Both the position numbers and the translations under genes were made by a program. DNA of 64,000 nt from DATBGZ01 sp036557785. Its GTDB lineage: Bacteria > Actinomycetota > Actinomycetes > Mycobacteriales > Micromonosporaceae. A model generated the notes under the pieces. The model had not been told where the DNA came from, searched no databases, and saw only the letters and a list, made by a program, of their open reading frames with translations. Every line of letters begins with the position of its first letter. Position 1 is the stretch's first letter. Where the stretch lies: positions 78,627-142,626 of the forward strand of contig DATBGZ010000043.1 of the NCBI GenBank assembly GCA_036557785.1, in the 5' to 3' direction. This document shows positions 1 to 7,600 of the stretch, in pieces.

Positions 1-401
1 GGCGTGGGCCGCCCCGCCTCGGACGACCACACCACACCCGACGGGTTGGTCGAGGGCTGCAGGAACGTCGCGGTCGCGCGAGCGACCCGGACGTCGCCCT
101 GCTGCACCACCGCGTCGAGCAGCACCAGCCGCGGCCCTTGCCGGACCACGGTCGCGGTCGCGGTGGTCTCGGCCATCCGCGCCGCCCGGAACAGGTCGAC
201 GTGGTAGCGCGCGGGCACCAGCTCGGGACGCCCCAGCGCGAGCACCGCCCGTTCCAGCGCCCGGGCCAGCAATCCGCTCACGGCCACGCCGTGTATCTGG
301 CTCTCGCTCCACAGGCTGCGCGCGAGCGGCAACGGGGTGAACGCCTCGCCGTCGCGGCGAAACCAGCCCAACTCGTCCACTGGGCGCTTCGCCTCCCGCA
401 T
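1..401 (-). CDS. Thioesterase family protein (partial, 3' end off window)
   Basis: The reading frame opens at an ATG at 401 and stays open to the left edge, giving about 133 residues of an incomplete protein. The start (MREAKRPVDELGWF), the segment LWSESQIHGVAVSGLLARAL and the later PARYHVDLFRAARM segment resemble actinobacterial acyl-CoA thioesterase-like (4HBT_3, double hot-dog) proteins, which hydrolyse acyl-CoA thioesters. Only the N-terminal hot-dog half is visible, so catalytic residues cannot be judged. The family call comes from motif memory, not from a search. Confidence 0.6.
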   Translation of the reverse strand, partial: MREAKRPVDELGWFRRDGEAFTPLPLARSLWSESQIHGVAVSGLLARALERAVLALGRPELVPARYHVDLFRAARMAETTATATVVRQGPRLVLLDAVVQQGDVRVARATATFLQPSTNPSGVVWSSEAGRPT

Positions 402-494
402 GTGCGTTCTGCCCGAGCGGTCCTCGCCCGCCCGAGGCTAACATGAGCGTCCGGCCGTACGGCTCGGCGCGGCCGCGTGCCCGGACGGGTGATG

Positions 495-1061
495 CTACGG
501 CGTGTCCAGCGAGGCGGTCCACTCCGCGACGGTGACCGTGCTCGCCTGCCGGGGGAAGACCTTCTCGGTCAGCACCCGGTGGACCTCCGGATCACCGTCG
601 GCGCACGCGTCGGTGAGGACCGTCAGCCGGTAGTCGAGATCGGCGGCCTGGCGCACGGTGGAGAGCACGACGCCGCTCGTGGCGATGCCGCAGAGCACGA
701 GCGAGGTGGCGCCGAGCCCACGCAGCACGACGTCCAGGTCCGAGCCGGCGAACGCGCTGACCCGCTTCTTGAGGACGACCGGCTCATCGGCCCCGGGCGC
801 GAGCCGTGGATGGATCTGGGTCGCCGGGTCGTCGACCGTGAACTGCGCCCCCGCCGCGACGAGGCTGGAGAAGCTCTTGTTGTTCGGGCTCACCTCGGGG
901 TAGCCGGCCCGGAACGCGACCCGTACGTACACAATGGACAGTTCGTGTTTCCGGGCGGCCCCGAGCGCCTCGGCGGCTCGGTCGACGACGGTCAGGGCGT
1001 CCCCGTAGCGGGCGACAACGCCCACCTGGAAGTCCATGGCGAGCAGCGCGGTAGTGGTCAC
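495..1061 (-). CDS. Isochorismatase-family hydrolase lacking the usual Cys
   Basis: A 188-residue protein with the alpha/beta fold pattern of the isochorismatase/nicotinamidase superfamily. The catalytic Asp lies in LLAMDFQ (D10) and the catalytic Lys in VVLKKR (K98 or K99). At the nucleophile position the motif reads CGIATSGVVLSTVR, so the catalytic Cys of cysteine hydrolases is replaced by Gly130. The family contains true isochorismatases with Gly at this point, which cleave a vinyl ether without a covalent intermediate. The substrate here is unknown. The gene stands alone, divergent from the FkbM methyltransferase at 1127. Confidence 0.8.
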   Translation of the reverse strand: MTTTALLAMDFQVGVVARYGDALTVVDRAAEALGAARKHELSIVYVRVAFRAGYPEVSPNNKSFSSLVAAGAQFTVDDPATQIHPRLAPGADEPVVLKKRVSAFAGSDLDVVLRGLGATSLVLCGIATSGVVLSTVRQAADLDYRLTVLTDACADGDPEVHRVLTEKVFPRQASTVTVAEWTASLDTP

Positions 1062-1126
1062 GTTCGCCGATCATACGACCGGGTGTATGCCCACGATCGG
1101 TGGGCAGCGGCGGATATGGTCGCCTC

Positions 1127-1873
1127 ATGCTCAGTCGCGCCTGGGGGATCACCCGGTCGCTGGCCATGTACTACACGCCGGCCAAGTTGCGCCGGATGCG
1201 GCGCCTCTACGGCATCTTTCTGGGACCGGGCGAGGTCGGCTTCGACATCGGGGCGCACGTGGGCAGCCGGGTGCGGGCCTGGCGACGCCTCGGGGCCCGG
1301 GTGGTGGCGGTCGAGCCGCAGCCGGACTGCCTGCGGGTGCTGCGGGCGTTCTTCGGGCGCGACCCCGGCGTGACGCTCGTCCCCGTGGCCGTCGGCGCCG
1401 AGCCCGGGCACGCGCGTCTTGTCGTCTCCACGGCGACGCCGACGGTCTCCTCGCTGTCGCAGGAGTGGATCAGCACGGTCGCCGAGCACGAGCGCTTCGC
1501 CCGCATCCGCTGGGACAGCGCCGTCGAGGTGCCGGTGACGACCCTGGACGACCTGATCGCGACCCACGGCGAGCCGGCGTTCTGCAAGATCGACGTGGAG
1601 GGCTTCGAGGTCCCGGTGCTGCGCGGGCTCTCCCGGCCGCTGCGGGCGCTCTCCTTCGAGTACCTGCCCCAGGCGCACGACGCGGCGCTCACGGCACTGG
1701 CTCTCGTCGAGCGACTCGGAACCTACGCATATAACTACTCGCCTATCGAAACCATGCGCTTCGCCAGCGACGAGTGGCTCGACGCAGGCGAGCTCGCCCG
1801 GCTGCTCGACCGGTTCCGGCCCTTCGGCCGCTCCGGTGACGTGTACGCCCGCCTCCGCACCCCACCTGCCTGA
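1127..1873 (+). CDS. FkbM-family SAM-dependent methyltransferase
   Basis: The start chosen is ATG 1127 (MLSRAWGITR); a GTG 27 bases upstream is in frame but adds nothing conserved. The 248-residue protein has the SAM-binding motif I (GFDIGAHVGSR, about residues 38-48), the acidic ribose-binding turn VVAVEPQPD (about 60) and the FkbM signature CKIDVEGFEVPVLRG (about 150). FkbM enzymes usually O-methylate sugars or hydroxyl groups of natural products and cell-surface glycans. No biosynthetic neighbours fix the substrate. A perfect inverted repeat follows the stop codon. Confidence 0.8.
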   Translation: MLSRAWGITRSLAMYYTPAKLRRMRRLYGIFLGPGEVGFDIGAHVGSRVRAWRRLGARVVAVEPQPDCLRVLRAFFGRDPGVTLVPVAVGAEPGHARLVVSTATPTVSSLSQEWISTVAEHERFARIRWDSAVEVPVTTLDDLIATHGEPAFCKIDVEGFEVPVLRGLSRPLRALSFEYLPQAHDAALTALALVERLGTYAYNYSPIETMRFASDEWLDAGELARLLDRFRPFGRSGDVYARLRTPPA

Positions 1874-1907
1874 CCCAGCACCGACATCGGTCGGCCATCA
1901 GGATCGT

Positions 1908-1940
1908 GATCGGACAACCAATTGATCGGCTTGTCCGATC
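1908..1940. terminator. Perfect 10-bp inverted repeat after the FkbM gene
   Basis: GATCGGACAA at 1908-1917 and TTGTCCGATC at 1931-1940 are exact reverse complements with a 13-base loop. It lies 35 bases past the FkbM stop and about 95 bases before the toxin gene. There is no T tract, so it is either an actinobacterial hairpin terminator or an operator for the toxin gene. The symmetry is certain; the role is inferred. Confidence 0.45.
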
Positions 1941-2033
1941 GGTGCGTCAATGGTCTGGGCAGCGGTCCCGTCCGTATGGTTCCTCGGAGTGACCACACCG
2001 CGGGACGATCACGACAGGAGAACGGGGAGGCGC

Positions 2034-2339
2034 ATGGCGGTCGAGGAGACGGGTCAGCCACCGGCCGTGGGACCGGGGTCGAAGGCTCGGCTGGTGTTCA
2101 CGCGTACGGCGTGGGAGCAGTACCCGAGCCAAACGGATCGCCGACTCATCCGGCGTATCAACGAGCTCGTCGCCGACATCATCCGCAACGGTCACGGTGG
2201 CATCGGTAAGCCCGAGCCGCTCCGTGGCGAGCTGTCCGGGTTCTGGTCGAGGCGCATCGATCAAGAACATCGACTTGTGTATCGGATACAGGGCAGTGAC
2301 ATCGAGATCATCGCGTGCCGGTACCACTACCAGCGGTGA
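2034..2339 (+). CDS. YoeB/Txe-family mRNA interferase toxin
   Basis: The start is ATG 2034, preceded by AGGAGAACGGGGAGG. The 101-residue protein has a short N-terminal extension (about 17 residues) followed by a full YoeB domain. The family's key residues are all present: Glu61 in GKPEPLRG, Arg73/74 in FWSRRI, Arg80 in EHRLVY and His98-Tyr99 in the C-terminal CRYHY. YoeB binds the ribosome A site and cleaves translated mRNA. The antitoxin gene lies downstream (2409), which is the reverse of the usual yefM-yoeB order. The toxin looks intact. Confidence 0.88.
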   Translation: MAVEETGQPPAVGPGSKARLVFTRTAWEQYPSQTDRRLIRRINELVADIIRNGHGGIGKPEPLRGELSGFWSRRIDQEHRLVYRIQGSDIEIIACRYHYQR

Positions 2340-2373
2340 GCGTCATTCCGCTTGGCGTAGTCTACGAGACCAG

Positions 2374-2389
2374 GTACAGTTTCCTGTAC
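2374..2389. promoter_or_regulatory. YefM-type palindromic operator in the toxin-antitoxin gap
   Basis: GTACAG-TTTC-CTGTAC is a perfect inverted repeat placed 19 bases before the antitoxin GTG start. YefM/Phd antitoxins are known to bind palindromes with TGTACA-like cores, so this is a credible autoregulatory site. It would control an antitoxin promoter separate from that of the upstream toxin gene. The symmetry is observed; the binding is inferred. Confidence 0.6.
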
Positions 2390-2408
2390 TTGCAGGAGGG
2401 CAGTCGGC

Positions 2409-2684
2409 GTGCGGACAGTCAACTTCACCGAACTTCGCGGCAATCTGGCCGCTGAGCTCGACAGCGTGATCGACGACGCGGAGGAGCTCGTCGTCACCCG
2501 CTCGGGCCACGAGCCGGTCGTCATCGTCTCGCTCGCCGAGTACCAGTCGATGAAGGAGACCGAGTACCTGCTACGCAACCCGAACAACGCGGCGGCGTTG
2601 CGTCGGTCCATCGCAGAACTTGAGCGAGGCGACTCCGCTGAGCGTGATCTCATCGACCCTGACGCCGAGCGCGAGATCGCCTGA
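2409..2684 (+). CDS. YefM/Phd-family antitoxin
   Basis: A 91-residue protein starting at GTG 2409, with CAGGAGGG upstream as ribosome binding site. It has the typical YefM layout: an N-terminal dimeric DNA-binding part (MRTVNFTELRGNLAAELDSV, then the LVVTRSGHEPVVIVSLAEYQSM segment) and an acidic C-terminal tail (about residues 50-91) expected to fold on the toxin. It should neutralise the YoeB-like toxin at 2034 and repress at the palindrome at 2374. The gene is downstream of its toxin, 69 bases away, with its own likely operator. Confidence 0.87.
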   Translation: MRTVNFTELRGNLAAELDSVIDDAEELVVTRSGHEPVVIVSLAEYQSMKETEYLLRNPNNAAALRRSIAELERGDSAERDLIDPDAEREIA

Positions 2685-2737
2685 GCAGAAAAGGACGGCG
2701 CCGAGATGACGTCGACGTCCGAGCGGTCGAGCGATGG

Positions 2738-4423
2738 TCAGGAGAAGGTGGCGAGGAAGCGGTCGCGCAGGGTGTCCATGCGCCAGACCGGGGCCTGGTC
2801 GCTCGGGATGAGCCCGTCCTGCCATCCCCATTCGTCGATGCGCGAGAGCACTGAGGAGTCGCGCGTCACGATGCTCACCGGGACGTCGCGGTTGGGCCCG
2901 GTGCCGGAGACGGTGGTGGAGGGCTGGTGGTCGCCGAGGAACATCAGCACCAGATCGTCGTCGCCGTACGTCTGCACCCAGGAGATCAGCGACTGCAGCG
3001 AGTACGCGATCGCGTGTGCGTAGTCGGCGCGTACCCGGGCCGGGTCGCGCTGCAGGATGCTCTCCGCGGGCTCCAGCTTCTCCGTCGGTTTCGGGTAGCC
3101 TGACCCGTCGCCGATCGTGTTCCAGTCGACGAAGTCCGGCACCGGCGACCAGGGCGCGTGGCTGGAGATCAGCGTGACCACGGACATCAGCGAGCCCGCC
3201 GGCGCCGGCCCGTACTCGGTGCGTTGGAAGACCGAGAGCGTGTACTGGTCGGGCATCGTGTCGAAGCTGTAGATGGGCCCGGCGTACCCCAGCTCCTTGT
3301 TCGGCACGATCTGGTCGAACGAGTAGAACGGTGCCTGCGGCCACTCCATCGTGGTGCCGGGCATGATGGCGACGGTCCGCCAGCCGGCCCGCTGGAACGC
3401 GCCGGTCAGGGTCAGGCGGCTGGTCGAGGCGAGGTCGTCGTAGCGCTGCTGGTTGGTGACCCAGGTGCCGGAGAGCAGGGTCGCCTCCGCGAGCCAGGAA
3501 CCACCGCCGAAGGTCGGCGAGGTGAGGAAGGCACTGCGCGAGGAGAACCCCTGCGCCGTCAGGCCGCGCTGCCCCGCGTCGAGCACGCCGGTGACGGCCG
3601 GAGCGATCTCGGGACTGGTCAGCGCGACCCTCCCGTAGCTCTCGACGAGCACGACCACCACCTTCTTGCCGCGCAGCGCGGTCAGCAGCTCGTTGCCCGG
3701 GGTCTGCCGGAACGGGTCGTCCGCGAGCTGCTTGGTGAAGTCGGCGCCGTCGCGCATGCTCGTGCGCACCTGCCCGATGCGGTCGAGGGCGTCGCGCGCC
3801 GCGACCGGCTCTCCCGTGACGAGCTGCGCGCCGGTGGCCAGGCACACGACCCAGACCACGCCGAGCACCGCGACGGTCCGTAGCGTCCCCTCGCGATGCC
3901 GGGCCGCCAACGTGGACAGGCGCAGCACCGACAGCGTCACGAGCGAGACCAGCACCGCCGCCACGACCGCGGTGAGGATCTCGGCGCCGAGCGTGCCCGC
4001 ACGCCCCAGCGACCGGCCCACGACGACCATCGCCGCGTTCAGGAATCCCCAGTCGAGCAGGGGGTCGAAGCGCCGGCCGAGGAAGAAGAAGAAGCCGAGA
4101 TCGATGACGTGCACCACGCCCCACAGCCCGAGCACCACGCCGACCACGGCCGCGACGGCGGTACGGGCCCGTCCGGGCACGGCCGCCACCAGGGTCGCGG
4201 CGATCAGCGCCTCCACGGGGACGCGCAGGAACGCCGCGGGCGTCAGGATGTCCAGCCGGTCCGGCACGAGCAGGACCGCGAGCAGGAGCAGGCCGGCCAG
4301 GATCGTGGTCGCCCACGAGGCGGCGACCCGCGCCCGGTCCCACCGCGTGAGCCCACGCGGCCGCGGTTGCGCCGCCGCGTCGAGGCCAGCCGACGGCGGG
4401 CCGGCCTCTCCGATCTCGTCCAT
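2738..4423 (-). CDS. Membrane sulfatase-fold enzyme (LTA synthase-like)
   Basis: The start is ATG 4423, which overlaps the stop of the upstream RibD-like gene as TGATG, implying translational coupling. The 561-residue protein has an N-terminal membrane region of about four to five helices (roughly residues 30-200) and an extracytoplasmic alkaline phosphatase/sulfatase fold. Visible features are VVVVLVESYGR (first metal-binding segment), SPTFGGGSWLAEATLLSG (nucleophile region) and FLGDHQPS (Asp-His metal ligands). Relatives are lipoteichoic-acid synthases and phosphoglycerol or phosphoethanolamine transferases. As last gene of a six-gene operon it may transfer or trim a phospho-group on an exported glycoconjugate; the substrate is unknown. 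Confidence 0.82.
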   Translation of the reverse strand: MDEIGEAGPPSAGLDAAAQPRPRGLTRWDRARVAASWATTILAGLLLLAVLLVPDRLDILTPAAFLRVPVEALIAATLVAAVPGRARTAVAAVVGVVLGLWGVVHVIDLGFFFFLGRRFDPLLDWGFLNAAMVVVGRSLGRAGTLGAEILTAVVAAVLVSLVTLSVLRLSTLAARHREGTLRTVAVLGVVWVVCLATGAQLVTGEPVAARDALDRIGQVRTSMRDGADFTKQLADDPFRQTPGNELLTALRGKKVVVVLVESYGRVALTSPEIAPAVTGVLDAGQRGLTAQGFSSRSAFLTSPTFGGGSWLAEATLLSGTWVTNQQRYDDLASTSRLTLTGAFQRAGWRTVAIMPGTTMEWPQAPFYSFDQIVPNKELGYAGPIYSFDTMPDQYTLSVFQRTEYGPAPAGSLMSVVTLISSHAPWSPVPDFVDWNTIGDGSGYPKPTEKLEPAESILQRDPARVRADYAHAIAYSLQSLISWVQTYGDDDLVLMFLGDHQPSTTVSGTGPNRDVPVSIVTRDSSVLSRIDEWGWQDGLIPSDQAPVWRMDTLRDRFLATFS

Positions 4424-5127
4424 CAGCCGATCCCTTCCGCCGTGCCGAACCGGGGCGACAGCGCATACCGCAGCAGGACCACGTCGCCGATCTGGCGCAC
4501 CTCGGCGAGCTCGGCCCTGCGGTCGACATTCCACGGGAAGTGCCCATCCCCGACGAACCGCCGGGCGCGCGAGTCCCCTACGAAGAACGGCGCCACCACC
4601 AGGTGCAGTTCATCGGCGAGGCCACGGGAGAGAAACTGGGTGTGCATGGTGCCGCCGCCCTCGACCATCAGCCGCGCGATGCCCCGATCGCACAGGTCCG
4701 TGGCGAGCCGCCCGACATCGACGGGTTCGCCCCCGTCGACAATTGTCGCGACGCGGCCGAGCCGGGCCACGGCGTCCTCGAGGGCCGAGCTCGAACAATA
4801 GACGATCTTCTCCACCTCGCCCTCGGTGAAGAAGGCGGCGCCGGGGTCCAGCCGCGCCCCGCCCGTCACGGTCACCTTCACCGGCGAGGGCGGCAGTCCC
4901 CGTGCCACGCGGTCGTGCCGGCGCCACTGCTCCCGGACCAGCAGGCGCGGGTTGTCCCGGCGTACGGTCGTGGCGCCGACCAGGATCGCGTCGCAGGCGG
5001 CCCGCACGGCGTCGACCCGGTCGAAGTCCTCCGGGCAGGACAGCAGCAGCCGCTCGTCGGTGGGACCGCTGACGTATCCATCCAGGGACATGCTGCAACT
5101 GAGCAGGACGTACGGTCGCTCACTCAT
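4423..5127 (-). CDS. RibD C-terminal-type (dihydrofolate reductase-fold) reductase
   Basis: The start is ATG 5127 (MSERPYVLLSCSMSLDGYVS); it overlaps the preceding flippase stop by eight bases. The 234-residue protein matches the RibD C-terminal reductase family: SMSLDGYVSG at the N-terminus, DAILVGATTVRRDNPRLLVR for substrate and cofactor binding, and LMVEGGGTMHTQFLSRGLAD near residue 170. In riboflavin synthesis this fold reduces a pyrimidine ribosylamine with NADPH. There is no deaminase domain and no other rib gene here. Its place next to a PTPS-like gene suggests reduction of a pterin- or pyrimidine-like intermediate (inference). Confidence 0.82.
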   Translation of the reverse strand: MSERPYVLLSCSMSLDGYVSGPTDERLLLSCPEDFDRVDAVRAACDAILVGATTVRRDNPRLLVREQWRRHDRVARGLPPSPVKVTVTGGARLDPGAAFFTEGEVEKIVYCSSSALEDAVARLGRVATIVDGGEPVDVGRLATDLCDRGIARLMVEGGGTMHTQFLSRGLADELHLVVAPFFVGDSRARRFVGDGHFPWNVDRRAELAEVRQIGDVVLLRYALSPRFGTAEGIG

Positions 5128-6118
5128 GGACGCGCTCCGCAACGCTCCGCCCGCCCCTCGGCTCGCGCGCCCCGGCCGCGAGCACGCCGGCACCGGGCAG
5201 GCAGGAGATCAACGTCAGGGTCCCGTACGCGACGGCGGTCGTGACCCCCACAGTCGCGCCGAGGCCGGCCGTGGCGAAGGCCCAGGCGGCCACGCCCTCC
5301 CGTGGCCCCCAGCCGGCCAGGCTCAGCGGCAGGGCCATCGCCAGCAGCGCGAGCAGGGTCAGCGCGGCGAGCAGCTCCAGTGGTGCGCGCGACCCGGCGG
5401 CGCGGGCGGCGATGACGAAAACCGTGAGGTTGCCGGCGAGCACGGTAGCGGAGCTGAGCACGACCACGAGCCAGGTGCCGCGGGCGAACACGCCCTCGCG
5501 GATCTCGGCCGCGCCCGCGCGCAGCGCCGACGCCAACCCGCCGGCTGCCCGCAGGGGCCGGGCCGCGGTCACGGCGATCCCGGCCACCACGGTCGCGGTC
5601 GCCACCCCGGCCACCGCCACGGCCACCGGCAACCGGGACATGCGCAGTGGCGAGGGCAGGAGCAGGAGCGCGGCGGCCGCGACGCTCGCCTGGGTGGCCA
5701 AGCTCGCGCTGCGTTCCAGGACCACGGCGCGCAGGGCAAGCCGTACGTCGCCGATGTCGCGGCCGTGCCGCACCGCCCGGTGCGCGTCGCCGACCACGCC
5801 GCCGGGCAGCGTCGCGTTGAGGAACTGCGACCGGTAGTAGGCGGCGACCGAGTCGCGCAGGCCGAGCTGCACGCCGAGGCCGGCGGCGACCCGGCGCCAA
5901 CGCCAGGCGCTGGAGAGCGTGGTCAGCAGGCCGACGAGCATCGCCGCGAGCACCGCGGTGGTGCCCACGACCCGGAACCCGGCCAGGAACGGGCCGGTGC
6001 CGACCCGCCACACGACGATCGCGAGGATCGCGACACCGGCGGCGACGCGCAGCCAGGGCCACAGTCGGCGTACCGTCGACGTGGTCCGCGCCGGCGCCTC
6101 ACCGTCCACTGTGGGCAC
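5120..6118 (-). CDS. Lysylphosphatidylglycerol synthase TM-type flippase
   Basis: The likely start is GTG 6118 (20-base overlap with the glycosyltransferase gene; GTG 6109 is the alternative). The 332-residue protein is highly hydrophobic with about eight transmembrane segments and the AglD/MprF N-terminal-type pattern: SSAWRWRRVAAGLG, RSQFLNATLPGGVVGDAHRA and a late PLSLAGWGPREGVAAWAF. Members of this family move lipid-linked or aminoacylated lipids across membranes. In this operon it probably flips the glycosylated product made by the neighbouring enzymes (inference). Confidence 0.78.
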   Translation of the reverse strand: MPTVDGEAPARTTSTVRRLWPWLRVAAGVAILAIVVWRVGTGPFLAGFRVVGTTAVLAAMLVGLLTTLSSAWRWRRVAAGLGVQLGLRDSVAAYYRSQFLNATLPGGVVGDAHRAVRHGRDIGDVRLALRAVVLERSASLATQASVAAAALLLLPSPLRMSRLPVAVAVAGVATATVVAGIAVTAARPLRAAGGLASALRAGAAEIREGVFARGTWLVVVLSSATVLAGNLTVFVIAARAAGSRAPLELLAALTLLALLAMALPLSLAGWGPREGVAAWAFATAGLGATVGVTTAVAYGTLTLISCLPGAGVLAAGAREPRGGRSVAERVHE

Positions 6119-7205
6119 CGATCGCGCGGGCGACCCGTCGGGGTGCCGCGGTACGGCTCGGCAGGCTCGACAGGACGGCGGCGACGGTGTCCACTGTGGT
6201 CGCCCAGCGCGGCAGCGTGCCGCGGCGGGCATGGGCGGATTCCCGCAACCGGGTGCGCAGCTCGGGTTCCCGCAACCACCGCCCCAGGGCGTGCGCCAGC
6301 GCCGGGGCATCGCCCGGGGGGACGAGCAGGCCGGGCCGGGTGCCGTCGGGTGCCAGGCCCAGGGCCTCGGGCAGCCCCTGGCCATCGGTCGCCAGGACCG
6401 GGATGGCGCGGGCCAGTGCCTCGGTGACCACCATGCCGTACGTCTCACCCCGCGACGGCAGCACCAGCAGGTCCGCCCGCGCGTACTGTGCCGCGACCCC
6501 GGCGCGCGGGAGGGCGCCGGTGAAGCTCAGCCGCTGCCCGATCCGGTACTCGTGCGCCCGGTGCCCCAGTCCCTCGGCGAACGCGGGTTCCCGGTCCAGC
6601 GCCCCGACCAGGACGCAGCTCCACGGCAGCTCCCGCAGTTCGGCGAGCGCGCGCAGGAGGAGATCGTGTCCTTTGTGGTGGGTCACCGCGGCGACGCAGA
6701 GCAACCGGGTGCCCTCCGGTGTCGCCTTCGCGATCCGGGCCGGGTCGGTGCCGGGCCGGGCCACGTGGACGCGTGCGGGGGCCAGGTCGTAGAGCTCGAG
6801 CAGGCGTTGCCGGCAGTGCGCGCTCGTCGTGACCACCGCTGCCGCCGTGGCCAGCGCGTCCGCCTCGCGGCGCAGTGCGTCGGCATCGCCCGTCGCGCCC
6901 AACGGCAGGTGCACGAGCACCACGAGACGCAGCCGTTGGGCGTGCTCGGCGAGCAGCTCCGGCGTGACCGAGGCGATCAGGCCGTCGACCACGGTGAGCG
7001 CGTCGTCGGGCAGCCCGGCCAGCGCCGCGGCGAGCGCGGCCCGTGCCGGCGGTGCCGGGCTTGGCCACTCGCCGGGCACGGCATGCTCGTGCACCACCCA
7101 ACCCCGGGCCAGCAGCCCTCGGCAGAGCCGGCGATCGTAGACGTTGCCCCCGCTCGGCCGCGCGGGATCGTCGATGTCGTTGGGCAGCAGGACGTGCAGC
7201 GTCAC
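6099..7205 (-). CDS. Glycosyltransferase family 4 protein
   Basis: A 368-residue GT-B enzyme starting at GTG 7205, in a four-base GTGA overlap with the PTPS-like gene. The N-terminal half begins MTLHVLLPNDIDDPARPSGG, with a glycine-rich acceptor-side loop. The C-terminal half has VAAVTHHKGHDLLLRALAEL and the donor-binding segment LVLPSRGETYGMVVTEALAR with the conserved Glu of the EX7E motif. It is expected to transfer a nucleotide-activated sugar in a retaining reaction. The acceptor is unknown, but the surrounding genes point to a small cyclic or lipid-linked acceptor. Confidence 0.85.
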   Translation of the reverse strand: MTLHVLLPNDIDDPARPSGGNVYDRRLCRGLLARGWVVHEHAVPGEWPSPAPPARAALAAALAGLPDDALTVVDGLIASVTPELLAEHAQRLRLVVLVHLPLGATGDADALRREADALATAAAVVTTSAHCRQRLLELYDLAPARVHVARPGTDPARIAKATPEGTRLLCVAAVTHHKGHDLLLRALAELRELPWSCVLVGALDREPAFAEGLGHRAHEYRIGQRLSFTGALPRAGVAAQYARADLLVLPSRGETYGMVVTEALARAIPVLATDGQGLPEALGLAPDGTRPGLLVPPGDAPALAHALGRWLREPELRTRLRESAHARRGTLPRWATTVDTVAAVLSSLPSRTAAPRRVARAIGAHSGR

Positions 7206-7600
7206 AGTGCACGCTCATAGCTCGCCCAGGCCACGGGCGACTCGTGCAGGGTCACCGCGACGCCCGCCAGACCGCGCGCGCTCTCGCCGAGGTTCCCCGC
7301 GTGCACCCGCTGGACGAGCCGGTCGGCGATCACCTTGGCGAGGGCCTCGGTCGTGGTGTTGATCCCGGCCAGTGTCGGCTCCTCGTCGAGGTTGCGCATA
7401 TCGAACTCCCCGACGATCGCGTCCACCTCCCGAGCGGCCAGGGCGATGTCGACCACGATGCCATCGGCGTCAAGCTCGACCCGACGGAACGTCGCATCGA
7501 CCACAAGCGTGGCGCCGTGCAGCCGTTGCGCCGGTCCGAAGACCTCGCCGTGCAGGCTGTGGGCGATCATCATGTGATCGCGGACTGTCACGCTGAACAC
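7202..7600 (-). CDS. Divergent 6-pyruvoyl-tetrahydropterin synthase/QueD-like protein
   Basis: A 132-residue PTPS-fold protein starting at GTG 7600, directly abutting the stop of the dehydrogenase gene. Recognisable elements are His14 (MIAHSLHG), RLHGATLVVDATF (about residues 27-38), FDMRNLDE (66-73), INTTTEALAKVIADRL and VTLHESPVAWASY. Compared with E. coli QueD, the pterin-anchoring Glu is kept (Glu120) and Asp67 is kept. The catalytic Cys is absent (the protein has no cysteine), the catalytic His is Met68, and the third zinc His is Ala30. The normal synthase reaction is therefore unlikely; a different reaction or a binding role is more plausible. Confidence 0.8.
   Translation of the reverse strand: MFSVTVRDHMMIAHSLHGEVFGPAQRLHGATLVVDATFRRVELDADGIVVDIALAAREVDAIVGEFDMRNLDEEPTLAGINTTTEALAKVIADRLVQRVHAGNLGESARGLAGVAVTLHESPVAWASYERAL

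Noticed and set aside
2571..4547. Minus-strand 658-codon frame overlapping the sulfatase-like gene
   Set aside because: The composition is Arg/Ala/Gly-rich without motifs, whereas the overlapping frame shows a complete sulfatase fold.
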